Shown here in pieces: positions 44,508 through 51,685 of a DNA stretch of 64,000 nucleotides; the stretch's first letter is position 1, and the number at the start of each line of letters is the position of its first letter. The notes beneath the pieces are model-generated. The model worked only from the letters and a program-made list of their open reading frames with translations. It had not been told where the DNA came from and searched no databases. Source of the DNA: Ilyomonas sp963847085 (GTDB lineage Bacteria > Bacteroidota > Bacteroidia > Chitinophagales > Chitinophagaceae); assembly GCA_963847085.1 (NCBI GenBank), contig CAWJYO010000008.1, positions 62,001-126,000 on the forward strand, in the 5' to 3' direction. The position numbers and the translations under genes were made by a program.

Positions 44508-46067
44508 TTACTTCTCAATCACTTCTTCCAAAGCAATCTTTTTCAAATCATATCCTGCAGGGCCTGTAATCACAGCTCCATCAAAGTTATAACGCGCACC
44601 ATGGCAAGGGCAATCCCACGACTTCTCTGCGAGGTTCCAGTTCACGCTGCACTTCAGGTGCGGGCAGGTTGGGTTCACCGCATGTAAGCCACCGGCTTCA
44701 TCTTTGTACAGTGCAATTTTTTCGCCTTCGTAGCTCACTACTTTTCCTTCGCCATGCGCAAGTGCGCTTACCGTTTCTATTTTTTCTTTTGTAAAGAATC
44801 CTTTTACAAACTCTTTGGCAACATCTACATTTTCTTTTGCAAAATCGGTAAAGCCAGCCACCGGTTTAATGCGGTTGGGTGAAAACAAATCTTTGTAAGG
44901 AGATTCTTTTTGGTTGATTAAATCGTTCAATACAATCGCTGACAACGTGCCATAAGTAATTCCGTTGCCACTGAAGCCGGTTGCCACATAAACGTTGCCA
45001 TTGGGGCTGCCTACCATGTGCCCGATATAAGGCAAACCATCCACCGGCTCGTAGTATTGCGACGACCATTTGTATGCTATGTTTTTTACTTTAAAATGCT
45101 CTTTCACATAAGCTTCTAACCGAAGGAAAGGAGCTTCCGTATTTTCTTCATGCGCTGTTTTATGGTCTTCACCACCGGCAATCAAATAGTTCTTTCCATC
45201 AACGTTTTGTGTGCGGTAATAACGATATGGATCATACATATCATAAACGAAATCATCCGGATAATTATTATCTTCCAACTCAACAGCAATCGCATAACTG
45301 CGGTACGGCGCGCAACGCAAATGCAACAGGTTTACACCCGGCGATACATGCGTTGCCAGCACTAACGCTTTGCCTTCCACTTCGCCCAATGTGGTTTCTA
45401 TTTTCACCGTTTCTTTATCGTGCCAATCTTGAACACGACAATTCAATACAACCACACCACCGGCTGCTTCAAATTCTTTTGCTAAAGCCAGTATATATTG
45501 GGTAGAATGAAACTGCGCCTGGCCTTCCACCTGCATTGCTTTTGTAAAGGGTATTGGCACGGGAATGCGGCTGCTTTCGCTCACCTCAACGCCTGCTTCC
45601 TGTGTGGCTTTCATGATTTCATCAAGCTCTTTATCCTGCTCTTTATTTTGCGAAAACAAAAAACCTTTTTTCTCAGCATAACCACAATCAATGTTATAGC
45701 TTCTTACATTTTCTTTTATCAATTGGCAAGCTTCTTTTGTGGCATTAGCTACCCCTTTTGCGCCATCTTTACCAAAATCTTTTTCTATTTGTGAATAGCT
45801 GGTATCTATGAGTGTATTGATGTGTGCCGTGGTGCCGCTTGTAGTGCCAAACCCAATTGTTTTTGCTTCTACCAATAAACATTTTTTGCCACTTTTTTGA
45901 AGCAGCAATGCAGTGGTTAAACCGGTAATACCGCCGCCTGCAATCACTACATCAAATAGTGTTTGCGGCAATGCGGTTTGTTCAGAAACGTAATCGGGAA
46001 CATCTTGCCAAAGGCTCGTGGTAGCGCCATCTCTTTGCATAGGTTTGTTTTTATTGCAATTCTTCAT
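44508..46067 (-). CDS. FAD-dependent oxidoreductase with C-terminal Rieske [2Fe-2S] domain
   Basis: This 519-residue fusion has an N-terminal DAO-type FAD domain: FDVVIAGGGITGLTTALLLQKSGKKCLLVEA (the dinucleotide-binding motif, about residues 34-64), FGTTSGTTAHI and the C-terminal FAD motif GNVYVATGFSGNGITYG (about 372). After a linker, the Rieske domain follows: TCPHLKCSVNWN and WDCPCHGARYNFDG (about residues 466-492), the Cys/His ligands. The Met start at 46067 or the one 27 bp inside are both possible. Proteins of this fused type in Bacteroidota are probably amine or amino-acid-like oxidases; the substrate is unknown. Confidence 0.92.
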   Translation of the reverse strand: MKNCNKNKPMQRDGATTSLWQDVPDYVSEQTALPQTLFDVVIAGGGITGLTTALLLQKSGKKCLLVEAKTIGFGTTSGTTAHINTLIDTSYSQIEKDFGKDGAKGVANATKEACQLIKENVRSYNIDCGYAEKKGFLFSQNKEQDKELDEIMKATQEAGVEVSESSRIPVPIPFTKAMQVEGQAQFHSTQYILALAKEFEAAGGVVVLNCRVQDWHDKETVKIETTLGEVEGKALVLATHVSPGVNLLHLRCAPYRSYAIAVELEDNNYPDDFVYDMYDPYRYYRTQNVDGKNYLIAGGEDHKTAHEENTEAPFLRLEAYVKEHFKVKNIAYKWSSQYYEPVDGLPYIGHMVGSPNGNVYVATGFSGNGITYGTLSAIVLNDLINQKESPYKDLFSPNRIKPVAGFTDFAKENVDVAKEFVKGFFTKEKIETVSALAHGEGKVVSYEGEKIALYKDEAGGLHAVNPTCPHLKCSVNWNLAEKSWDCPCHGARYNFDGAVITGPAGYDLKKIALEEVIEK

Positions 46068-46160
46068 TACAAAAAAAGAACCGTTGTTGCGCCGGATGTA
46101 AAATTTGTTTTAGATGGAATGAGGTCATCGTTAATCTTATTGAAGCTATCGTACCATTCA

Positions 46161-46868
46161 TCAAAGGGTATGCGCTGCTGTTGCGATGCTTAGTTGGGTA
46201 TTGGGTATTGATAAAATAGCTTCTCCACAGGCTTCCAAGGTAGCACCGGTAGTTACAATATCATCAACCAGCAAAACATGCTTTCCTTCGATTGCTTCTT
46301 TTTGTTTTACACCAAAAACAGCCTGCATATTTTGCCAGCGGTCTGCCCGGTTTTTACCCGTTTGTGTTTCTGTGTTCATCCTGCGAAAAACGATGTTTTC
46401 ATTCACCGGTTTTTCAATAACAGAAGCAATGCCTTTTGCTAAAAGTGTTGCCTGGTTATAGCCACGCTGTTGCAATCGTTTGCTGTTTAAGGGCAAGGGT
46501 ACAATCATATCAATATCTTCAAAACGATTACTTTGTTGTATCGCTATTCCAATTTGCTTTCCAACAAACAAACCAGCTTCTTTATTTCCTTTGTATTTGA
46601 TTTCGTGCAGCAAATTTTGCAGTAACGATTTTTTTGTAAAATAAAAAGCACTGCCTGCACTTTGAACAATGATGCGACCGGCAAATAAACGCTCTACCGG
46701 ATTGTTGGCATACAAAAAATAATCGGTTTGCGGTAAAGCCGCAAAGCATTGTGCACACAGCGTTTGCGTTGTTTCAATTACATCACTGCCGCAACCAACA
46801 CACACATGCGGATAGAACAAATGAATGGCATCGCTTGCGTATTGTTTGATGTGATGAAGGACGTTCAT
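46161..46868 (-). CDS. ComF-family phosphoribosyltransferase-like protein
   Basis: ComF-like proteins share a zinc-binding N-terminus and a phosphoribosyltransferase fold; in some species they are needed for competence. The 235-residue protein has CVGCGSDVIETTQTLCAQCF (four Cys, about residues 23-42) and the PRPP-binding loop VLLVDDIVTTGATLEAC (about 198-214), with VPLPLNSKRLQQRGYNQA before it. The frame is intact. It lies 58 bp downstream of radA in the same direction, so radA-comF may be co-transcribed (both linked to DNA recombination or uptake). Confidence 0.92.
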   Translation of the reverse strand: MNVLHHIKQYASDAIHLFYPHVCVGCGSDVIETTQTLCAQCFAALPQTDYFLYANNPVERLFAGRIIVQSAGSAFYFTKKSLLQNLLHEIKYKGNKEAGLFVGKQIGIAIQQSNRFEDIDMIVPLPLNSKRLQQRGYNQATLLAKGIASVIEKPVNENIVFRRMNTETQTGKNRADRWQNMQAVFGVKQKEAIEGKHVLLVDDIVTTGATLEACGEAILSIPNTQLSIATAAHTL

Positions 46869-46926
46869 GCAGTTTGTTTTTGCACAAAAAATGATTCGTG
46901 TTCTTTTGGTTTTGCGGTTATAAAAA

Positions 46927-48297
46927 CTAAAACAAATACTGATACACTTCTTCTACTTTTCCAAGAGATACCACTTCAATATCAAAGCTTTTATTACTTA
47001 CACTTTTTTTGTTGTATTTGGAAACAACAATTTTTTCAAAGCCTAATTTTTCGGCTTCGGCAATGCGTTGCTCAATGCGGTTTACCGCCCTTATTTCACC
47101 ATTCAGCCCTACTTCGCCGGCAAAGCAAATGTGTTGCGAAAGGGCACATCTTCATACGATGAAAGCAAGGCGCAAATCACCGCCAAATCTATCGAAGGGT
47201 CTTCTACTTTTAATCCTCCCGCAATATTTACAAACACATCCTTCACTCCAAAATGAAAGCCGCCGCTCTTTTCCAGAACAGCCAATAACAACTGCAAACG
47301 CCTCAAATCAAAGCCACTTACTGTGCGTTGCGGCGTGCCATATACACTTTGTGTTACCAGGGCCTGCACTTCAATCAGCAACGGGTCGCAAGCCTTCCAT
47401 GGTTGCAGCAATCGCGCTGCCGCTTAACTGATCTTCTTTTTGCGTAATTAATATTTCGGATGGATTGATAACGCCGCGCATTCCTTCGCCCGTCATTTCG
47501 TAAATGCCCAATTCTGCCGTGCTTCCAAACCTGTTTTTTAGCGTTCGCAAAATGCGGTATGTGTAATGCCGGTCGCCTTCAAACTGAAGCACCGTATCAA
47601 CCATGTGCTCTAATATTTTCGGACCTGCAATGCTGCCTTCTTTGGTAATGTGGCCAATTAAAAAAACAGGCGTATTGGTTTCTTTGGCAAAGCGTTGAAA
47701 CTCGGCGGCGCATTCACGTATTTGCGATACGCTTCCCGGCGATGATTCAATTAAATTGGTTTGCAAAGTTTGTATCGAATCTATAATTACAAATTGTGGT
47801 TTCAGTTTTTTAATTTCCTGAAAAATGGTTTGCGTAACAGTTTCAGTTAGCAGATAAAACTTGTCGTTTTTTATTTTCAACCTATCGGCGCGCATTTTAA
47901 TTTGCTGCTCACTTTCTTCACCGCTTACATACAGCGTGGTAATGTCGTTCATCTGCAAAGCATTCTGCAAAAACAAAGTGCTTTTTCCAATGCCAGGCTC
48001 GCCCGCAACCAACACAATACTTCCGCGCACAATGCCGCCGCCCAGCACACGATTCAATTCGCCATCGGTTGACAGCAACCGCTTTTCTTCGGTTGCGCTT
48101 ATCTCTGATAAAGAAACCGCTTTGGTAAAGCTTGTTTCGTTGTTGTAATCTTTCCAGCCATTATCGCTTTTGGCAGGCTTGGCAATCATCTCTTCTACAA
48201 ATGTGTTCCATTGGTTACACACCGGACATTTGCCTACCCATTTCATACTTTCATATCCGCAGTTGCTGCAAAAAAATGCAGTCTTAACTTTACTCAT
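46927..48297 (-). CDS. radA: DNA repair protein RadA, two frameshifts
   Basis: RadA is a RecA-like helicase that extends recombination intermediates. The N-terminus (FFCSNCGYESMKWVGKCPVCNQW) is the four-Cys zinc finger, then GEPGIGKSTLFLQN (Walker A, about residue 97), FVIIDSIQTL (Walker B) and the RadA-specific KNRFGSTAELGIYEM. The frame ends early at 47371, but continues in a second frame (SGFDLRRLQLLLAVLEKSG...DVFVNIAGG, 47109-47411) and a third to TAG at 46927-46929 (RIEQRIAEAEKLGFEKIVVSKYNKK). Total 457 residues, the usual size, so two indels near 47395 and 47120 are inferred. Confidence 0.92.
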
Positions 48298-48365
48298 GTT
48301 ATAAAGATAAGGTTTGAAAAAAGATGATCTTGTTATAAGTTAGAGTTGTGACGAGCTGCAAGCTG

Positions 48366-48443
48366 AAGCTGATAGCTACAAGTATGCAAGATATAAAAAC
48401 AGGGACTCGACGTTGCTGGCTTGTGGCTTGTAGCTATCAGCTT
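48366..48443. repeat. AGCT-rich element with a 17-bp perfect inverted repeat
   Basis: AAGCTGATAGCTACAAG (48366-48382) pairs perfectly with CTTGTAGCTATCAGCTT (48427-48443). The loop is about 44 bases. Words such as AGCTGCAAGCTGAAGCT to the left resemble the elements in the rplM-rpsI-rpsB gaps. Confidence 0.8.
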
Positions 48444-48449
48444 GTCGCT

Positions 48450-48478
48450 AAAAAAAGAAGCCGGCTCAAAAACCGGCT
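48450..48478 (-). terminator. Orphan intrinsic terminator on the minus strand
   Basis: On the minus strand AGCCGG (48478-48473) pairs with CCGGCT (48464-48459) and is followed by a T-run (plus-strand A-run 48450-48456). No annotated gene ends here, which suggests a short transcript from the minus strand. Confidence 0.65.
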
Positions 48479-48580
48479 ACTTACTTACTAACCCATTAAA
48501 TTCTGCCACTAAATTAACAAAACGAGGATAATTGCAAAATTATTTTTTCTTTTTCTGTTCTAACTGGTTCATTTTCAAAA
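48459..48580 (-). ncRNA. Candidate small RNA or 10-residue ORF ending at an orphan terminator
   Basis: The minus strand has a TACCTTTTG box near 48577-48585 (close to TAnnTTTG), a mini-ORF of 10 codons (ATG at 48572, MNQLEQKKKK, stop 48540) and the terminator at 48459-48478. This layout fits a transcript of about 110 nt. It is a hypothesis: no expression or conservation evidence is available. Confidence 0.4.
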
Positions 48581-48685
48581 GGTATAAATCTAAAATATAG
48601 GTAAAAACAAAAATCCGTCATTTTTTTACCTGCACTCTTAACTTGATTGTAGCAATACGATTAATAGATACTGTATTTGTTATTA

Positions 48686-48694
48686 TGAAGATTG
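48686..48694 (+). repeat. 9-bp direct repeat (left target duplication of the MITE)
   Basis: TGAAGATTG occurs here and again at 48813-48821, exactly flanking the inverted terminal repeats. This is what a 9-bp target-site duplication would look like. Confidence 0.75.
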
Positions 48695-48812
48695 GGTAGT
48701 GGTACAGTTTGAAATATTTCAATTAAAACCTGACAGGTTATACGTTTACGATAATCGCTAAGAATAAGTAAACCTGACAGGTTATCGCCACTTTTTCAAA
48801 CTGTGCTACTAC
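48695..48812. mobile_element. MITE-like element, 118 bp, with 19-bp terminal inverted repeats
   Basis: The ends GTAGTGGTACAGTTTGAAA (48696-48714) and TTTCAAACTGTGCTACTAC (48794-48812) are inverted repeats with 17 of 19 matching positions. Inside, the palindromic 15-mer AACCTGACAGGTTAT appears twice in direct orientation (48727-48741 and 48771-48785). There is no coding frame. Both ends are flanked by TGAAGATTG. Non-autonomous elements of this size depend on a transposase elsewhere; none is in this window. Confidence 0.78.
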
Positions 48813-48821
48813 TGAAGATTG
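48813..48821 (+). repeat. 9-bp direct repeat (right target duplication of the MITE)
   Basis: TGAAGATTG, identical to 48686-48694, directly follows the right inverted repeat. Confidence 0.75.
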
Positions 48822-48850
48822 TTGTAGTGACGTTCCTTTTGGTTTTGCTC

Positions 48851-48858
48851 TATTTTTG
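48851..48858 (+). promoter_or_regulatory. Candidate -7 box (TATTTTTG) for tgt
   Basis: TATTTTTG matches TAnnTTTG but ends only 5 bp before ATG 48864, so the transcript would be nearly leaderless or the real start is further in. Evidence for use is weak. Confidence 0.35.
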
Positions 48859-48863
48859 CCCGC

Positions 48864-49979
48864 ATGTCTTCTTTTTTTCAACTTCTTCAAACCGATACCC
48901 ATACCGAAGCTCGTGCAGGCACCATCAATACATCGCATGGCGAAATACAAACACCCATCTTTATGCCGGTGGGCACGGTAGGAAGTGTAAAAGCTGTTAC
49001 ACAGCAACAACTGAATGAAGATGTAAAAGCGCAAATTATTTTGGGTAATACCTATCATTTGTATTTGCGTCCCGGCACTGAGATTTTAGAGAAAGCCGGT
49101 GGCCTGCACCGCTTTATGAACTGGCAAAAACCAATCTTAACCGACAGCGGTGGTTATCAAGTATTTTCATTAGCAGCGAATAGAAAATTAACGGAAGAAG
49201 GCGCCCTTTTTCAATCGCATATTGATGGCAGCCGGCACCTTTTTTCGCCCGAAAAAGTGATGGACATTGAGCGCAGCATTGGTGCTGATATCATCATGGC
49301 GTTTGATGAATGTCCGCCTTATCCCAGCGAATACAGCTATGTAAAAAAGAGCATGGAATTGACGCATCGCTGGCTCGACAGATGTTTTCATCGTTTGGCT
49401 GAAACACCCGACAGGTATGGATTTCAGCAATATTTATTTCCCATTGTGCAAGGTGGAGTTTATAAAGATTTACGTATCGAATCCTGTCGGTACATTGCTT
49501 CTAAAGAGGCCGAAGGCAATGCCATTGGTGGCTTATCGGTTGGCGAACCGGAAGAGATGATGTACGAATTTACCAACATTTGCACCGAGCATCTTCCTCA
49601 ACAAAAACCACGTTATTTAATGGGCGTTGGAACGCCGTGGAATATTTTAGAATGCATTTCTTTAGGCATTGATATGTTTGATTGCGTAATGCCCACGCGC
49701 AATGGCAGAAACGGTATGTTGTTCACCACGGACGGCGTAATTAATATCAAAAACAAAAAATGGGCAACCGACTTCAGCGCGATAGATGAAAACCTGCCTT
49801 GCAACATCAGTCAATATTATACGAAAGCTTACCTGCGCCACCTGTTTGCGGCTGGCGAATACCTGGCGTTGGAAATTGCAAGCATTCACAATCTCTCATT
49901 TTATTTATGGCTTGTTGGCGAAGCGCGCAAACACATATTAGACGGTAGCTTTCAGCAGTTGGAAGAGAGAAATGATTGA
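48864..49979 (+). CDS. tgt: tRNA-guanine transglycosylase
   Basis: Tgt inserts preQ1 in place of guanine 34 of certain tRNAs on the route to queuosine. The intact 371-residue protein has the active-site segments LTDSGGYQVFSLA (about residue 93), ADIIMAFDECPPYP (nucleophile region, about 139), VQGGVYKDLR and GGLSVGEPEEMMYEF. The classic zinc site CxCxxC before the AYLRHL helix is absent: the segment reads DENLPCNISQYYTKAYLRHL, with only one Cys. I believe this is a lineage feature of Bacteroidota Tgt proteins, though I cannot check it here. Confidence 0.95.
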   Translation: MSSFFQLLQTDTHTEARAGTINTSHGEIQTPIFMPVGTVGSVKAVTQQQLNEDVKAQIILGNTYHLYLRPGTEILEKAGGLHRFMNWQKPILTDSGGYQVFSLAANRKLTEEGALFQSHIDGSRHLFSPEKVMDIERSIGADIIMAFDECPPYPSEYSYVKKSMELTHRWLDRCFHRLAETPDRYGFQQYLFPIVQGGVYKDLRIESCRYIASKEAEGNAIGGLSVGEPEEMMYEFTNICTEHLPQQKPRYLMGVGTPWNILECISLGIDMFDCVMPTRNGRNGMLFTTDGVINIKNKKWATDFSAIDENLPCNISQYYTKAYLRHLFAAGEYLALEIASIHNLSFYLWLVGEARKHILDGSFQQLEERND

Positions 49980-50019
49980 GAAAGTAAAACAGCGTTTGTA
50001 AGTAATAATCATCCGTCGC

Positions 50020-50146
50020 TGCGAGGCACGAAGCAGTCTGTTGCTAACATAATGAAGTTGATTGTGAGTCGTGAATGAATAAAACTGATAATTCGCTGTT
50101 TACAAATGTTATCTGCTGTATAACATAGATTGCTTCGTGCCTCGCA
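50020..50146. repeat. Dispersed repeat pair in the tgt-lptF gap (GCGAGGCACGAAGCA)
   Basis: TGCGAGGCACGAAGCA (50020-50035) and its exact reverse complement (50131-50146) form a 16-bp perfect inverted repeat, extended imperfectly by TCT. The spacer is about 95 bases. Sequences of the type TGCGAGGnACGAAGCAATC recur between genes in many bacteria. Confidence 0.75.
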
Positions 50147-50204
50147 ATGAGCATTATCCACCTTTCACAATAGCAAAACAGCTTTTCATTTATTTTTGAA
50201 CCGA

Positions 50205-51302
50205 ATGAAAATACTCGACTGGTACATCATCAAAAACTTTCTGGTAACGTTTTTCTTTGCCATCTTTTTGTTTACCATCATTGCTGTGGTGGTTGACATC
50301 AGCGAGAAGGCTGATAACTTCGTGCAATCGGGTTTAAGTGCCTGGCAGATTTTCATGCAATATTATATTGCATTTATTCCGCACATTGTTGCTTTGCTGT
50401 TTCCTCTTTTTGTTTTTATAGCAGTCATTTTTTTTACTTCCAAGCTTGCCGGGCGCAGTGAGTTTATAGCCATCCTTGCGAGTGGTGTTACGTACCGGCG
50501 ATTGCTGGTTCCTTACCTGATTGGCGGCATTTTGCTGGGAGGTTTGCTTTGGGTTTCCAATGCTTACATTATTCCCAAAGCCGAAGGAACGAGGCTTACG
50601 TTTGAAGCCAATTATGTCAACAGTCATCCTTCTTCGGGCAACGATTTTATGCCTTCTTATCAGCACAGCGTTTATTTCCGGGTTGATTCGTTTACTTATG
50701 CTGGTATTATTGGTTATGATACAAGCCGCAAGCGCGGAGGTCCATTTTTTATGGACAAAATAAAAAACGATCAGCTTGTTTATAACCTGCGTGCCGGAAA
50801 CATTTATTGGGATACCGCAGCCCGCAAATGGCAATTGCAAACGGTATTTGAGCGAACCATTGATAGCCTGAAAGAACATACAGTTTCGACCAATGAAAAG
50901 TTTATGAACTTCAACTTTAAACCGTATGATTTACAAAATGATGAAAAGGCCAAAGATATTCTTACCTCTCCTCAATTGCAGAAATACATTACACAACAAG
51001 AACAGCGCGGCGCAGAAGGCATCAATGATTTAAAGATTGAGAATTACCGCCGCATTGCTACGCCCTTTTCTGTTATTTTATTAACGTTGATGGGCGCAAT
51101 GGTGGCCGGCCGAAAAGTTCGGGGCGGAAGCGGTGTGCATCTTGCGTTTGGCTTTGTTACGGCTGCAGTTTTCATCATTATGGATCGGTTCTCTACTATC
51201 TTTTCAACCAAAGGAAATCTGCCTGCCAGCATTGCAGCCTGGATACCCAATATGGTGTTTGTTTTTGTTGCTTTTTATATCTATCGCAAAGCACCGAAAT
51301 AA
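50205..51302 (+). CDS. LptF/LptG-family permease (lipopolysaccharide export)
   Basis: This 365-residue protein belongs to the LptF/LptG (YjgP/YjgQ) permeases that move LPS to the outer membrane. ATG 50205 is chosen over TTG 50196 because it gives MKILDWYIIKNFLVTFFFAIF, the family N-terminus. Six transmembrane segments occur: three near the N-terminus (to about residue 120), then a periplasmic jellyroll domain (about 125-270) and three C-terminal ones (YRRIATPFSVILLTLMGAMVA, FGFVTAAVFIIM, WIPNMVFVFVAFYIY). It has no paralogue alongside; LptF versus LptG cannot be decided. Confidence 0.93.
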   Translation: MKILDWYIIKNFLVTFFFAIFLFTIIAVVVDISEKADNFVQSGLSAWQIFMQYYIAFIPHIVALLFPLFVFIAVIFFTSKLAGRSEFIAILASGVTYRRLLVPYLIGGILLGGLLWVSNAYIIPKAEGTRLTFEANYVNSHPSSGNDFMPSYQHSVYFRVDSFTYAGIIGYDTSRKRGGPFFMDKIKNDQLVYNLRAGNIYWDTAARKWQLQTVFERTIDSLKEHTVSTNEKFMNFNFKPYDLQNDEKAKDILTSPQLQKYITQQEQRGAEGINDLKIENYRRIATPFSVILLTLMGAMVAGRKVRGGSGVHLAFGFVTAAVFIIMDRFSTIFSTKGNLPASIAAWIPNMVFVFVAFYIYRKAPK

Positions 51303-51685
51303 CAGAACACGGATGGCACGGACTTCGTGCACAGATTTGCAAGATTTCTGAACCGGGATGAATTAGATGCTTGGGATTGGTGGGATAAGGATTGAAGAGA
51401 GAAGTTTGGTTTTGCCTTACTATTCAATCTTACTTATTCGACATTCAATCCCGAACATCCATGCAGGAACTCCATGTCATCCGTGTTCCATTCATCCCGG
51501 TTCAGACATCTGAATAACTATGTTGATTACGCGGTGAAAAACTTTTTATTTGCTATTCTTTCGAAAGTTTGTTTTTGCCATAATTGTTTCATTTTGAATA
51601 AATAACAGCAAAACTAAATTATGTAACTGCTGTGTATAAGAACATCGAAAGCGTGTAAGCCTTAGTGCTAACTTGCATCTTGAAT
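51303..51685. other. Repeat-rich intergenic region upstream of dnaX
   Basis: No gene is present. It holds two inverted repeats in interleaved order (listed separately at 51306-51505) and an A/T-rich dnaX leader. Confidence 0.55.
51306..51505. repeat. Interleaved inverted repeats (AACACGGATG and CTGAACCGGGATGAAT)
   Basis: AACACGGATG (51306-51315) pairs with CATCCGTGTT (51478-51487), and the 16-bp CTGAACCGGGATGAAT (51348-51363) pairs perfectly with ATTCATCCCGGTTCAG (51490-51505). The order is A B A' B', so the two stems cannot be nested. ACACGGATG-type words are frequent between genes in Bacteroidota. Confidence 0.75.

Larger units (their letters stand above)
48298..48863. other. Intergenic region with AGCT inverted repeat, orphan terminator and MITE-like element
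   Basis: This 566-bp gap between the divergent radA and tgt genes has no ordinary gene. It contains a long perfect inverted repeat (48366-48443), a minus-strand terminator (48459-48478), a candidate small RNA (48450-48575) and a 118-bp MITE-like element (48695-48812), each listed separately. Confidence 0.6.
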
